Of a stretch of DNA of 61,383 bases, positions 1 through 10,538 are shown piece after piece. The DNA is taken from positions 1 through 61,383 of the forward strand of contig NZ_LYBM01000034.1 in the NCBI RefSeq assembly GCF_001707825.1, read 5' to 3'. Both the position numbers and the translations under genes were made by a program. Source of the DNA: Veronia pacifica (GTDB taxonomy: Bacteria > Pseudomonadota > Gammaproteobacteria > Enterobacterales > Vibrionaceae). Position 1 is the stretch's first letter; each line of letters begins with the position of its first letter. The notes beneath the pieces were generated by a model. It was not told the DNA's origin. It searched no databases and was given only the letters and a program-made list of their open reading frames with translations.

Positions 1-29
1 AGCTTTCTCCATGTCAGACGTTCGACCAT
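1..29 (-). CDS. phoR: PhoR sensor kinase, first codons only (partial)
   Basis: The reverse strand from 29 reads ATG followed by codons for MVERLTWRK, the usual N-terminus of gammaproteobacterial PhoR, and runs off the window. It lies 56 bp downstream of phoB on the same strand, the normal phoB-phoR order. Only nine complete codons are visible, so the call rests on this short match plus its position. PhoR is the inner-membrane histidine kinase that phosphorylates PhoB under phosphate limitation. Confidence 0.7.
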
Positions 30-85
30 GCATTACTCCATATGCTGCGCCACATCACGCACAGCAAAACACGCTGAGCGGATGA

Positions 86-775
86 CTATACCCGGGTTGA
101 AAAACGATAACCTGCGCCACGCACCGTCTGAACCAGCTTGTCATGACCTTCGCTTTCTAATGCTTTTCTGAGGCGTCGAATATGCACATCAACCGTACGA
201 TCTTCAACGTAAACATTGGTTCCCCATACATTGTTAAGCAGCTGCTCCCGGCTATAAACACGCTCTTGGTGTGTCATAAAAAAGTGCAGCATCTTAAATT
301 CTGTCGGCCCCATATCCAGCGGCTTTTCATTCGCTGTAACCCGATGAGAAACAGGATCAAGCTTTAGCCCCTGAACATCAATGACGTCATCCAGTGAAGT
401 GGGTGATACACGACGCATAACAGCCTTCAAACGGGCCATCAGCTCCTTTGGTGAAAATGGTTTGGTGATGTAATCATCCGCACCCACCTCAAGGCCGCGT
501 ACTTTGTCTTCTTCTTCTCCGCGGGCAGTCAACATGACCAATGGGATTTGTCTCGTGAACTCATCCCGCTTGAGATGCTTGATTAAATTGATGCCGGAAC
601 CACCAGGCAGCATCCAGTCAATCAGAATCAGATCAGGGTATGGCTCACAAATTTTATCTAGTGCGCTATTGTAATCATCAGCCTCTACCGCCTGATATCC
701 TTTTTGCTCCAGAACAAAACAAAGCATCTCACGAATGGGTGCTTCGTCTTCTACGACAAGTATCCTTCTAGCCAT
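86..775 (-). CDS. phoB: Phosphate regulon response regulator PhoB
   Basis: A 229-residue OmpR-class response regulator, the same length as E. coli PhoB. The receiver domain (about 1-120) has the acidic pair E9/D10, phospho-acceptor D53 in LIDWMLPG and the conserved lysine in [11 protein letters not shown]. The C-terminal winged-helix domain (about 130-229) ends with [14 protein letters not shown] and VRGAGYRF, the recognition helix and wing of the family. Phospho-PhoB activates phosphate-starvation genes. A Pho box lies about 50-70 bp upstream of its start, so autoregulation is likely. phoR follows on the same strand. Confidence 0.97.
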   Translation of the reverse strand: MARRILVVEDEAPIREMLCFVLEQKGYQAVEADDYNSALDKICEPYPDLILIDWMLPGGSGINLIKHLKRDEFTRQIPLVMLTARGEEEDKVRGLEVGADDYITKPFSPKELMARLKAVMRRVSPTSLDDVIDVQGLKLDPVSHRVTANEKPLDMGPTEFKMLHFFMTHQERVYSREQLLNNVWGTNVYVEDRTVDVHIRRLRKALESEGHDKLVQTVRGAGYRFSTRV

Positions 776-823
776 TCTTTTTCATCCAACAAGCCAAACA
801 TATCTGGGGCGACATTATGTGAT

Positions 824-845
824 TCAATTATGACACTTTTGTGAC
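824..845 (-). promoter_or_regulatory. Pho box upstream of phoB
   Basis: On the minus strand there are two direct 7-mers, GTCACAA and GTCATAA, exactly 11 bp apart, each followed by four AT-rich bases (AAGT, TTGA). This matches the PhoB-binding arrangement of 11-bp repeats. It ends about 50 bp before the phoB start codon at 775, consistent with phoB autoactivation. The match is by eye. Confidence 0.65.
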
Positions 846-906
846 TTTTAACCATAAGTATCATGGGATTTTTACGTCAATGTACGGTAAGTCAATGCCA
901 AGATTT

Positions 907-3900
907 TTATACCCGTCGGATGCTCACACGTGAAATTCCCGCTCCCATAGATTCAACGGCAACTTGCGTACCAATCCTCTCTACCAAGGTACCAACGTGA
1001 GAGATGACGCCTATTTGACGGCCATCAGCCTGTAAAGTATCTAGACAGGAAAGGGCCATTTCAAGGCTGTCAGGATCAAGCGTACCAAAGCCCTCATCAA
1101 TGAATAGAGAGCCCAATAAACGAGTGTCTGCAGCCAAAGAAGCCAGTGCCAAAGCTAATGCCAAAGATGCGAGGAAGCTCTCACCGCCGGACAGAGATTC
1201 GACACTTCGCACCTCATCTCCCATATCGTGGTCAACGACCTGAAGGGCAAGCGGACTATTTGGTACAGTCTGCAACGCATATCTCGGTGCAAGCCCCTGT
1301 AAATGCACGTTTGCTGACATCACCAGTTGCTGTAGCGTCAGCGACTGAGCGAGATTCCTGAATTTATTGCCGCTGGCAGAACCAATTAAATCTGAAAGCT
1401 GAAGCCAGAGTTCTGTCTGTTCCTGTTGCTGCTCGAGTGATTCAAGTAATGCACCGGCTTTTTTCTCCGCTTCTTCCGCATTTGACAGAGCCTGACGGGC
1501 AGTAAATACCTGCTCCTCTGCCTCGTGTTTTCGCTTGCTCCACTGGGTCAGTTTGTCATCTGCATTTTGTTCGGTTTGCAGTTGTCCCTGACTGTCGAGC
1601 CAATCAACAGATTGCTGGAAGGCCCCCTGCAGTTTTTCAAGCTGCTGCTGCCGTTCGTCCACCAGCGCAGAGGCCGAATGCGCATTCTGATCCAGTGTTG
1701 CCAGAGCCTGCCGTTCACCTTCAACCCACTCGGTTGTTTTACTCAGTAATTGCATCAGTGCTGATTCTGTCAGCTCAAACGATTGTTGCCACTTCAACCA
1801 ACGATGAACCGTTTCTCGGTGCTCTTGGCTTTGTTGCTTGTGCTGTTCTGATAATGACTCCAGCGCGGCGGCTTCCGCAGCGCGTTTCTCAGTCAGTTCA
1901 GCTCGCTGTTTTGTTATCGCAACATGCTGCTTGACCGACTCCTCTACCGTCAAACGCAGCGCCTTCTCAACAGCATCAAGGTCATCATCAGGTATCCAGT
2001 GCTGGCGTTCAGCCGTTTTACTGTCAAGCTGAGTCTGAAGTGCCTGACGCTGCCCAGTAAGGGCTGAAGCCTGTTCACCCAAAGAACTGACCTGTTGCGA
2101 CAGGGAGGCTAATTCTGGTTGGAGCGCAGTAAGGGTATGGCTAAACTCTGCCTCCTGTTCGGCAAGCTTGCGATAATGGCTTATCCTTTGCTTCATGGTG
2201 ACAATATACTGTTCCGCACCATACTGATTCAGCATCGCCTGCCAGCTCTCATCACCCAACAACTCATTTAGCGCCGAATGTCGAGAAACTATTTGTTCGC
2301 GGGCCGTCTCTATTTGCGCCTTGAGGCCGTCCAGCCTCTCGCGACACTGAGTGTCTGATTGCTCAACCTCGTGACGTTCACGCTGCAACTGCTGTTCAAA
2401 ACGGTACAGCGTCTCAAGATTCTCTCTGTGTTGTCGAATCTTACGGAAACTGGCTTCACGTGCCTCAATAGACTGATACAGCCTCTCCGTTTTTTCGGCG
2501 TGCTCAACACCCTGTCGCTGCATGTCGGACAGCCAGACGGACAGCGCATCTGCTGTAATATCGTCTGACAATATTTGCTGACAATCAAAAGCCGCCATTA
2601 GCGGCGCTAGGTTCTCTTTGAGCTGTTGTTCCAGATAATTCAGCTCTGCCATTGGTTGTTCGATATGCTGGAGACGCTGACGGGCATCACGCCCTGCTGT
2701 TCCAGATATCGTTTGTTACTGTCGAGCTGGCGAAGCTCCTCCTGAAGTACCTGAATACGATGGCGTTGGCTTTGTAATACACCCTCTACAACCGGATGAT
2801 TCTCAGCGTAGGGATGTTCCTCAGAACCACACAGTGGACAAGGCTCACCGTCCTGCAACTGGGCACGGAACTCGCTAAGATTAACCACACTCAGGCTCTG
2901 ATTATACGCGCGCTCCGCTTCTTCAAACTGCACCACTTTTTGCGTAAAGCGCGGCTCTATATCAGTCAGGCCAATTCCTGTTTCATCTATCACTTGAAAC
3001 AGGCGTTTTTTCTCCTCATTCAGTCGGTCAATATCGGCTCGGACTGACTGCCATTTCTGACCTGAGACCTGCAACTGGCGTCGCTGCTCCAGCTCCCGCT
3101 GCAAGCGGTTAAATAAGGTTAAATCCGACTCATGCTGTTCCTCCATCCCCTCGGGGGAAAGCTCTGCCAGTCGCGCTTCTGCTTCCTGCTTTTGTTTATC
3201 AACGGCTGCCTGATGGGTGTCGGCTTCGGCCAACTGGCCGGCAATGGTCTGGCGCATAGCTTGAAGGCGTATCGCCTCTTTTTCCGCACTTTGCAGCGAC
3301 TGAGTCGCGGACAGGTACTGCTCAAGATTATCAAACAGTGGCTGATACTGATCAGCAACCTGCGCAAAGTCCCCATACTGGGCAAGTTCATGGCGAACTT
3401 GTGCCTGTTCAGACGTCAACTGATGCTGCTGTTTTTGCTTTGCCTCAAATGCTGCTGTTACCTCCCGGTAACCAGCATCAAGGCTTTGTGCCTGAGCCAT
3501 GACCTGTGACAGTTGAGATGACAATGCCTGACGTTCTGTATCCAGTGCAGCAGCCTTTCGGATTTTGGGCTCACTTTCTGCCCAGCGCAATTCACTATCC
3601 TGTACCGCCTGTTCTGCGTCTTGCAGGGCGTCGGTAGACTGTTGCAGCGCATGATCGATTTCAGTCACCGCACCTTCGCGCTCCGCAAGCTGCTTTTTAA
3701 CCTGACTGAGTGCAAGCTCGATTTGCTGCAACTGGATGAAATCTCCTCTGGCTGGCTGCACCTTATCGAGCAAGCCCAGATCATCGCGGCGCACGGCAGC
3801 TTCTTCCAGCGCAAACAGGGCTTCATCTCTACCTTTTTGGGCGTCCTCCAGGGTAACTGACAGCTCGTTATGTCGCTGCACCGTCTGTCTATGATGGTCA

Positions 3901-4679
3901 AATTGTTTTATGAGTGACTCAATATCAGTGACCGTCTCACTGCCCGCGGCGAGCTGCTCAGCAAAAACCTGCTTTTCTTCTCCACTTAGGATCCGAATAT
4001 CACCAATCTGACGCTGAAGCTGCGCCAGCTTGTCTTTTTCGTCTCTTGCCCGCTCGTGGGCAGCCATGGAGATACGGCTATAAATCTCACCACCTGTCAT
4101 GCGCTCAAGCAATGCGGCGCGTTCATCGGCTCCCGCTTTGAGAAAAGCAGCAAAATCGCCCTGAGGCAGCATCACAGCACGGCGGAATTGCTCGTAACTA
4201 AGGCCCACCAGCCTTTCGATCTCAGCCATGACTTCTTGTTTCTTGCCCGCAAAACGCTGGCCCGTGGCTAAATTCTCTAGCCACTGCTCGGAAGGCTGAA
4301 CCCGGCCATCCGCTTTACCTCTTGCTCGTCTAACATGCCAGTGAGCCCGCCATGCCCCGCCATCTTTGCTGGTAAAATCAACCTCAGCAAACCCTTCCGC
4401 TTTGCCACGTGACAACACACTTCGCACGTCATTCGCCTTAAGGCGGGTCGCGTCTTCACCCAACCCAATTTCAGCGTCATTTTTTTTATTCGCCTGCAAG
4501 CGTGGCATACGATCGTAGAGCGCAAGACAAATCGCGTCGAGCAGGGTCGATTTGCCCGCGCCTGTTTTCCCTGTGATGGCAAACAGGCCACTTTCACCGA
4601 GTGCACTGTTTACAAAATCAATATCGAACGGGTGCTGGATACTGGCCAGATTCTCCCCGCGTAATGCTAGAATTTTCAT
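907..4679 (-). pseudogene. sbcC: SbcC, ATPase subunit of SbcCD nuclease, frameshifted
   Basis: Two overlapping frames make one SbcC. The N-terminal part (4679 to 2640) starts MKILALRGENLASI, has Walker A GKTGAGKST, long coiled coil and the zinc-hook CPLCG. The C-terminal part (2652 to 907) continues the coiled coil and has the signature LSGGESFLASLALALALA and Walker B LFIDEGFGTLD. Adding one G to the GGG run near 2692 (giving GGGGCGTGA) joins the frames as ...EQQGRDARQRLQHIEQPMAE, about 1,260 residues. SbcCD cleaves DNA hairpins and protein-blocked ends. The start at 4679 lies one base after the sbcD stop. No slippery heptamer is present, so this is a true lesion or a sequencing error. Confidence 0.9.
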
Positions 4680-4680
4680 T

Positions 4681-5918
4681 TCAGCACTCCTCGTTATCCC
4701 GTTGATCCAGCAGTTGGGTAAATGCGCTCTTAATAGCTGATGAAGGCTCACCCTCGAATTTCTGCTGCCAGCCAAAATCAAATACCTGCTCTGGCGTCAC
4801 CTCATCAAGGCGTTTGTGGTCTAGGGGTGACTGCGATGCTTGCTGACTGTAGGTTGGCGTGATCTTGGCTAACCTGACAGACTTACCCTCAAGTGCAGCA
4901 CGGATTTTCTCGCGCAACAGGGGCTGTGGTGCATCCATGAGCACTGGTACTTCAAGTAAAGGCTGTTGCTCGATGGGCAACGTCTCGGGGCACCACTGCT
5001 CAAGCTCTTTGATAACTGAATCAAGCGGCAGCGCCTTCTCCGGCACCCTCAGTAAATCAACACTGCGTGGCACAATATGTGAGGTTATCTTTTGCTGCTT
5101 GCCGTCCTCAAACTCGACGCTTAATACCTGATGTTGGTAGTTGCGCTCAGAGAGGGAAAGAGGGATGGGTGACCCGCAATAACGAATACGCGCCTGCCCT
5201 GCCACTTTTTGTGCCAGATGAAGGTGACCTAGAGCGACATAATCGATATCCTCTGCAAAAATTGACGCAGGCAGGGCATGCTGGTTACCGCCCAGAACCC
5301 GGCGTTCAGACATTTCTGACAACTGTCCTGACGCCATATAAACGTGCCCTGTTGCTATCAGTGCCTGTTGTGGTTCTCGCCGTTCAGTGGCAACGGCATA
5401 CACCTCCTGATACAGTGTCTCACGCCCGCAATCAGTCTGTCCTCAACCTCATCGAGATGCTGGGTACGAAGATCTGCACTACGTAGAAATGGCACAGCCA
5501 TTACCCAAGCAGCGGTATTGCCTCGCTTGTCCGTAAGGGGAACCAAAAGACGCTCAGTATCAAGTTTGCCATCGGCATCGCGACTGACGCCGCCAATCAT
5601 ATGCAAATCAAACGCTTTCAATAATTCGTGCGGCGCATCTAATTTGCTCGGCGAGTCATGATTCCCCCCGGTAAATACCAAATTAAAATCAGGGATACTG
5701 CGGTAAACCTCCGCCAGAAAACGATATAACATCTGCCAGGCGCTGGCCGGGGGATTTGCCGTATCAAAAATATCACCAGCTACGATCAGGGCGTCTGCCT
5801 GTTCGGTGATCAACAAGTCTTTGAGCCAGTTTAGAAATGCCTGATGTTCATGAATCCGGTCGAATCCGTGAAGCTGATGGCCGAGATGCCAGTCAGAAGT
5901 GTGGATGATTTTGAGCAC
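4681..5918 (-). pseudogene. sbcD: SbcD, nuclease subunit of SbcCD, frameshifted
   Basis: The N-terminal frame (5918 to 5358) starts at GTG with VLKIIHTSDWHLGHQ and has the metallophosphatase motifs DWHLG, GDIFD and GGNHDS. The C-terminal frame (5403 to 4681) has GHVYMASG and ALGHLHLAQ. Adding one G to the GGG run near 5425 gives LIAGRETLYQEVYAVATE and restores a single protein of about 412 residues. SbcD is the Mn-dependent phosphoesterase partner of SbcC, immediately downstream. The GTG start is chosen because the motif begins there and upstream codons run into the divergent rdgC region. The sequence context of the lesion is the same as in sbcC. Confidence 0.9.
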
Positions 5919-6036
5919 TGAGTTGTGTTTCCGTTGTTTCGCGTCTAGCTCGAATTGTACCGCTAATTTCGGCGACAATCCTGCCTGAATGCAATACCAT
6001 GTGCCCTTTGTCAGAACTGGATGGAAATTCCCTGCC

Positions 6037-6951
6037 ATGATTTGGTTTAAAAACTTTTTCACTTACCGCTTTTCGCGCACGATTGACCTTAACCCTGAAC
6101 AGCTTGAGCAACAGTTAAGCGAGTTCCGGTTTACTCCATGTGGCAGTCAAGATATGCAAAAATTCGGCTGGGTTACTGCACTGGGTAAGCATGGCGACAT
6201 GATGACGCATGTTTCTGGTGACAATATTTTGGTTTGCGCACGTAAGGAAGAAAAAATGCTGCCAGCATCGGTGATCAAAGAATCACTGGGCGCCAAAGTA
6301 GAGATGATGGAAAAAGAGCAGGGACGTCCGCTCAAGAAGAAAGAGAAAGATAGCCTGAAAGATGAGATTGTTATTGATCTCCTCCCTCGTGCATTTAGCC
6401 GCAATAGCCAGACTTTCGCGCTTATTATGCCCAAAGAGGGACTGGTGCTGGTTGACGCTGGCAGCATCAAAAAGGCAGAGGAAATTCTTGGTCTGCTGCG
6501 TAAATCTATTGGTAGCTTACCGGTTGTGCCTGTTGAAACCCAAAAACCGGCCGAACTGGCAATGACTGAATGGGTTCGTTCGGGTCATGCACCAAAAGGC
6601 TTCACTATTGGTGAGGAAGCTGAACTGAAAGCGATCCTAGAGCAAGGTGGAGTGATCCGTTGTAAACAACAGGATCTGTCGAGTGATGAGATCATGGCAC
6701 ACATCGAGGCCGATAAACTGGTCACCAAGCTGTCGCTTAACTGGCAGGACAGACTTGAGTTTGTACTGGGCGATGATATGTCAGTCAAACGCGTGAAGTT
6801 CTCTGACGAACTGAGAGATCAGAACGAAGATATTGACCGTGAAGACATTGCACAGCGTCTTGATGCCGATCTTTCACTGATGTGCGGTGAGCTGGGTGCT
6901 TTCCTGCCTAACCTCTTTGAAGAGCTGGGCGGAGTAGATAAGGGCGAATAA
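6037..6951 (+). CDS. rdgC: RdgC, nucleoid-associated recombination protein
   Basis: A 304-residue protein starting [14 protein letters not shown], with the family hallmark [15 protein letters not shown] near residue 35; E. coli RdgC has 303 residues. The start at 6037 is chosen by this family N-terminus; a longer in-frame start at 5989 adds residues not seen in RdgC. RdgC forms a ring dimer around duplex DNA and limits RecA loading. It is divergent from sbcD, a common arrangement in Vibrionaceae. Confidence 0.95.
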   Translation: MIWFKNFFTYRFSRTIDLNPEQLEQQLSEFRFTPCGSQDMQKFGWVTALGKHGDMMTHVSGDNILVCARKEEKMLPASVIKESLGAKVEMMEKEQGRPLKKKEKDSLKDEIVIDLLPRAFSRNSQTFALIMPKEGLVLVDAGSIKKAEEILGLLRKSIGSLPVVPVETQKPAELAMTEWVRSGHAPKGFTIGEEAELKAILEQGGVIRCKQQDLSSDEIMAHIEADKLVTKLSLNWQDRLEFVLGDDMSVKRVKFSDELRDQNEDIDREDIAQRLDADLSLMCGELGAFLPNLFEELGGVDKGE

Positions 6952-7040
6952 GACCTTGTAATTGGTTTCTGACTAGAAACAAAAAAACACGGTTTATTTT
7001 CAAATTTAATCAATAAATTAACGCTCAAATCCCACCAAAA

Positions 7041-7065
7041 GAAAAGCACCTTATCGGTGCTTTTC
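7041..7065. terminator. Bidirectional terminator between rdgC and the M23 gene
   Basis: Perfect 10-bp stem GAAAAGCACC / GGTGCTTTTC with loop TTATC, flanked by A-rich sequence on the left and a T-rich run on the right. It sits between two convergent genes and can serve both. Confidence 0.8.
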
Positions 7066-7072
7066 TTTGTTT

Positions 7073-8341
7073 TTAGCCCGTAGGTTCGTCATGCAACATG
7101 GCATCAATCTGCTCAACAGTCGTCAGAAAGTTCTGCTGCTCAGACGGCTGCAGCCCTTTTATCAAAGGGACTTTCTTTGACAATGGATTCACAGGCCTAC
7201 CCCATATATGAAATTCATAGTGAATGTGAGGCCCCGTGACCCGGCCACTCTGGCCAGACTTGGCAATTTCCTGCCCTCGGGATACCCACTGACCTTTTTT
7301 CACCAGAATTTTACTGTTGTGCAGATAGCGAGTCCGATACTTACGGCCATGCTGAATCACCACATATTTACCTGCATAGGGATGATTGGCGACCTGCACC
7401 ACCACGCCATCCCCCGTTGCTAAAACGGGGGATCCCACTTCTACCGCAAAATCCGCCCCGTTATGTGGCTTTCTTCTGTGAGTAACCGGGTGAATTCTTC
7501 GCGGGTTAAAACGTGAACTTATCCAGTATTGAGCATTGGTCGGCACTGGCAAAAATCCACGCTGGAGACTTTCTCCATCGGCATCATAAAAGTTACCATC
7601 GTCATGCAGATACGCACTAATAATCGTCCCGTGACGATCAAACTTAACCGCACGGATCTCGCTCTGACCGCTGGCAATGTCATCAACAAACTGTGAAGCC
7701 CTGACTATCTCAAACCGATCTTCAGCATCCAGATCCTTGTCCAGATCTATCTTTTCACGGAGTAAGTTGGTGACAAAAGATACATCACTCTCTGTCAGTC
7801 CTGTCCCAATAGCGGACTGGCGGAAACTTTGACCAACCAATCCTTTAATCACTGACGAACGCCATTCACCTGGGATCTCGACTTCCTGAACATCGAAGCC
7901 GCCGTTTTCACCACGTTGATAAATGACCCTCTGAGCCACATTAAGCTCTAGTTCCAGTTTTTCGAGATAATTCGAGTCTTCCGTAAACCAGAATCTAAGC
8001 ACACTACCCGGTGACATAACATCAAATCTCAGATGATTGAGGTCGCTTTCCAGAACCTGCTGCAAATCATCTTCTGCCAGCCCCATACGATGAAAAATGT
8101 CATCTATTTTATCGCCAGGGAATACCACATACTCGGCAGATGGCAAATCTGCTTCCGCGTTGTCTTGATCGGTTTTCGGAACAAAGGCAATGCTTTTTAA
8201 GCCTAAATCCAGCGTCTGTTGAATGGGTTGCCAGACAGGCTTTTCCCAGCGGGTACCAGCAGATACACAGACCAAGGTAAACAGGAGAAAAAGACAATAA
8301 CGCCGCCAACGGCCCGATGTCAGTAAATTAACAGGTTGCAT
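7073..8341 (-). CDS. M23 murein DD-endopeptidase, MepM-like
   Basis: 422 residues: an N-terminal hydrophobic segment (about 13-27, signal anchor), a middle OapA/LysM-like region (about 70-140), and a C-terminal LytM/M23 domain. Zinc and catalytic motifs are HNGADF, the RTRYLHNS strand and GPHIHYEF. The protein has the size and layout of MepM (YebA)-type hydrolases, which cut cross-links in peptidoglycan and open space for wall growth. It is convergent with rdgC. A paralogue such as NlpD is less likely because of the length and the intact zinc ligands. Confidence 0.88.
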   Translation of the reverse strand: MQPVNLLTSGRWRRYCLFLLFTLVCVSAGTRWEKPVWQPIQQTLDLGLKSIAFVPKTDQDNAEADLPSAEYVVFPGDKIDDIFHRMGLAEDDLQQVLESDLNHLRFDVMSPGSVLRFWFTEDSNYLEKLELELNVAQRVIYQRGENGGFDVQEVEIPGEWRSSVIKGLVGQSFRQSAIGTGLTESDVSFVTNLLREKIDLDKDLDAEDRFEIVRASQFVDDIASGQSEIRAVKFDRHGTIISAYLHDDGNFYDADGESLQRGFLPVPTNAQYWISSRFNPRRIHPVTHRRKPHNGADFAVEVGSPVLATGDGVVVQVANHPYAGKYVVIQHGRKYRTRYLHNSKILVKKGQWVSRGQEIAKSGQSGRVTGPHIHYEFHIWGRPVNPLSKKVPLIKGLQPSEQQNFLTTVEQIDAMLHDEPTG

Positions 8342-8630
8342 GACTACTCAGATCTCAACTTCTCAGATCTCAACACAGCCTGCCACACTAAGTCGCAGAG
8401 CTTTCAGATGAATATTAATGAACGGATAACCAACAAACCGGAATAAAAACCGTTCATTATCGTTGAAACAGACACTTTTCAGCATCAGTCAGAAAAAAGG
8501 GGGCTATTCTGGTCTATTCTGACCGAGAATGGAACTGGCTATGTTAACCAGATCACAGTAAAATCGCGCCATCACCATACCACAGCTCGGGTATGGGCTG
8601 ACTTATACTCAGACAGAAGAATTTCAAAAT
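8342..8630. other. Intergenic region before trhP
   Basis: About 290 bp between the divergent M23 peptidase gene and trhP. It should hold both promoters. Near 8343-8374 there is a short direct repeat of CTCAGATCTCAAC. No RNA gene or clear operator was recognised. Confidence 0.4.
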
Positions 8631-9992
8631 ATGTTTAAACCTGAACTACTATCACCCGCTGGCAGCCTAAAAAACATGCGTTATGCATTTGCATATGGTG
8701 CTGATGCCGTATACGCAGGCCAGCCTCGCTACAGTTTGCGAGTGCGGAACAACGAATTTAATCACGAGAACCTAAAGATAGGGATCGATGAGGCCCATGC
8801 ACTGGGCAAGAAGTTCTATGTGGTTTGTAACATTCAGCCTCACAACTCTAAGTTGAAAACCTTCATCCGGGATCTCAAACCAATCGTTGAAATGGGTCCA
8901 GATGCACTGATCATGTCTGACCCAGGCCTCATTATGATGGTCCGTGAAGCGTTTCCAGATATGGCGATTCACCTCTCGGTCCAGGCAAATGCCGTAAACT
9001 GGGCGACGGTAAAATTCTGGTCTACTCAAGGTATTGAGCGCGTAATTTTGTCCCGTGAGCTGTCTCTGGAAGAAATTGAAGAGATTGGTAAGCAATGTCC
9101 GGAGATGGAGCTAGAGATCTTCGTTCATGGCGCACTTTGCATGGCATACTCTGGTCGATGCCTGCTGTCTGGCTACATCAACAAGCGTGACCCTAATCAG
9201 GGTACTTGCACCAATGCATGCCGCTGGGATTATAAAGTCCACGAAGCGAAAGAAGATGACGCCGGTCAGGTAGTGCAGGTTCAGGAAGTGCAACCGACCC
9301 TTGGCGAAGGCGAACCTACTGATGATGTTGTACTGCTTGAAGAAGGTCGTCGTCCCGGAGAGCTGATGGCAGCTTACGAAGACGAGCATGGTACTTATAT
9401 CATGAACTCTAAAGACCTGCGTGCCATACAGCACGTTGAGCGCCTGACAAAAATGGGCGTGCACTCGCTGAAAATTGAAGGCCGCACCAAGTCTTTCTAT
9501 TACTGCGCACGTACTGCTCAGGTTTACCGCAAAGCGATTGACGATGCTGTCGCGGGCCGTCCATTTGACGAGAGCCTGATGGGCACCTTGGAGAGTCTGG
9601 CACACCGTGGTTACACTGAGGGCTTCCTCCGCCGCCATACGCACAGCGAATATCAGAATTATGACTATGGTTATTCAGTGTCGGACAGCCAGCAGTTCGT
9701 CGGCGAATTCACAGGTAAACGCCGTGGTAACTTGGCTGAAGTCGAAGTGAAAAATAAGTTTGTTGTCGGTGACTCCATGGAATTGATGACACCGCAAGGC
9801 AATGTCACCTTCACTCTGGAGCAAATGGAAAACCGTAAGTCTCAGGTTATTGATGACGCGAAAGGCAATGGTCATTTCGTCTTCATTCCAATGCCGGAAG
9901 ACATGGACTTAGAGTTTGGTCTGCTGATGCGAAACCTAAATCAGGGCCAGAATACTCGCAATCCGCATATTGCACAGACAGTGAGTGCCTGA
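8631..9992 (+). CDS. trhP: TrhP (YegQ), prephenate-dependent tRNA U34 hydroxylase
   Basis: 453 residues, the same length as E. coli YegQ, a U32-family protein. It starts FKPELLSPAGSLKNMRYAFAYGADAVYAG and has the conserved cysteine region CMAYSGRCLLSGYI...GTCTNACRWDY (about 170-205), expected to hold an iron-sulfur cluster. TrhP makes 5-hydroxyuridine at the wobble base of several tRNAs and works with the ferredoxin YfhL. In related Vibrionaceae yfhL follows it directly. Here a yfhL 5' fragment begins 6 bp after the stop, but intact yfhL lies 41 kb away beyond two integrated elements. Confidence 0.95.
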   Translation: MFKPELLSPAGSLKNMRYAFAYGADAVYAGQPRYSLRVRNNEFNHENLKIGIDEAHALGKKFYVVCNIQPHNSKLKTFIRDLKPIVEMGPDALIMSDPGLIMMVREAFPDMAIHLSVQANAVNWATVKFWSTQGIERVILSRELSLEEIEEIGKQCPEMELEIFVHGALCMAYSGRCLLSGYINKRDPNQGTCTNACRWDYKVHEAKEDDAGQVVQVQEVQPTLGEGEPTDDVVLLEEGRRPGELMAAYEDEHGTYIMNSKDLRAIQHVERLTKMGVHSLKIEGRTKSFYYCARTAQVYRKAIDDAVAGRPFDESLMGTLESLAHRGYTEGFLRRHTHSEYQNYDYGYSVSDSQQFVGEFTGKRRGNLAEVEVKNKFVVGDSMELMTPQGNVTFTLEQMENRKSQVIDDAKGNGHFVFIPMPEDMDLEFGLLMRNLNQGQNTRNPHIAQTVSA

Positions 9993-9997
9993 TCCTA

Positions 9998-10041
9998 GCG
10001 TTGTTGATCACCGAAAAGTGCATCAATGACGACAGGTGTGA
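9998..10041 (+). repeat. yfhL 5'-end repeat, copy A (attL of the relic)
   Basis: 44 bp aligning to the first codons of yfhL, with 37 of 44 positions equal to the intact gene at 51061-51104. The ATG is lost (CTAG) and the frame is broken within the copy. It starts 6 bp after the trhP stop, which is where yfhL would be expected without insertions. Confidence 0.8.
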
Positions 10042-10095
10042 GCACCCATAATTAACTAGATAAAATCAGTAGCATAAATAGACATATTGCGCTTT

Positions 10096-10103
10096 GTGTT
10101 ACT
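10096..10103 (+). promoter_or_regulatory. Candidate integrase arm site, relic left arm
   Basis: GTGTTACT, the octamer that also occurs at 13239 and twice at 50908-50928 on the prophage arms. Interpreted as an arm-type integrase binding site because it recurs only in attachment-flanking sequence that I could see. Confidence 0.4.
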
Positions 10104-10538
10104 GATTTCCACTCAAGGTTATCTCTTCCCTGACACCAGTGACGTAAACTCACCTTTTATCTTCTGCTTGACTTGTATCTTCTCCTTGCCTTTTCCCCTA
10201 TACCTGACTTTTATCCCCTACTAGCTTGTCTGTGAGCCTATAACGAAGCGTATAAGGAGCCCCAAGTAATCATCCAAGCCCAAATTAATCATTAACAATA
10301 AAATTAAACCATTGTTATTAAACATTATTTTTATATCCCACTGACGATGGTGAATTGGGGTTAAAACCATTCATTATAAATAGTGGGACATTGCTTGGTT
10401 ACAGCATGTTGTAGCATTAAAACATAATAAATTAGCAATCACTTTTGTTGAGATCTGGTTTCCTGCCAAGTCCATCAGCTCAAAAGGGACAACCCGCATC
10501 TTTCCCATCGTTCAGAGATTTTAGAGGTTCATTAGTTT
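10104..10538. other. AT-rich non-coding left arm of the relic
   Basis: 435 bp without a convincing gene. It contains remnants similar to the prophage left arm up to about 10150, then AT-rich sequence that probably carries the promoter of the GH2 gene. No terminator or RNA was recognised. Confidence 0.4.

Noticed and set aside
2640-2710. Programmed frameshift in sbcC (and sbcD near 5425)
   Set aside because: There is no slippery heptamer or downstream structure, and SbcC and SbcD are not known to use recoding. A missing base explains both.
9111-9644. Long antisense frame over trhP
   Set aside because: It is a shadow of a highly conserved gene with no start signal.
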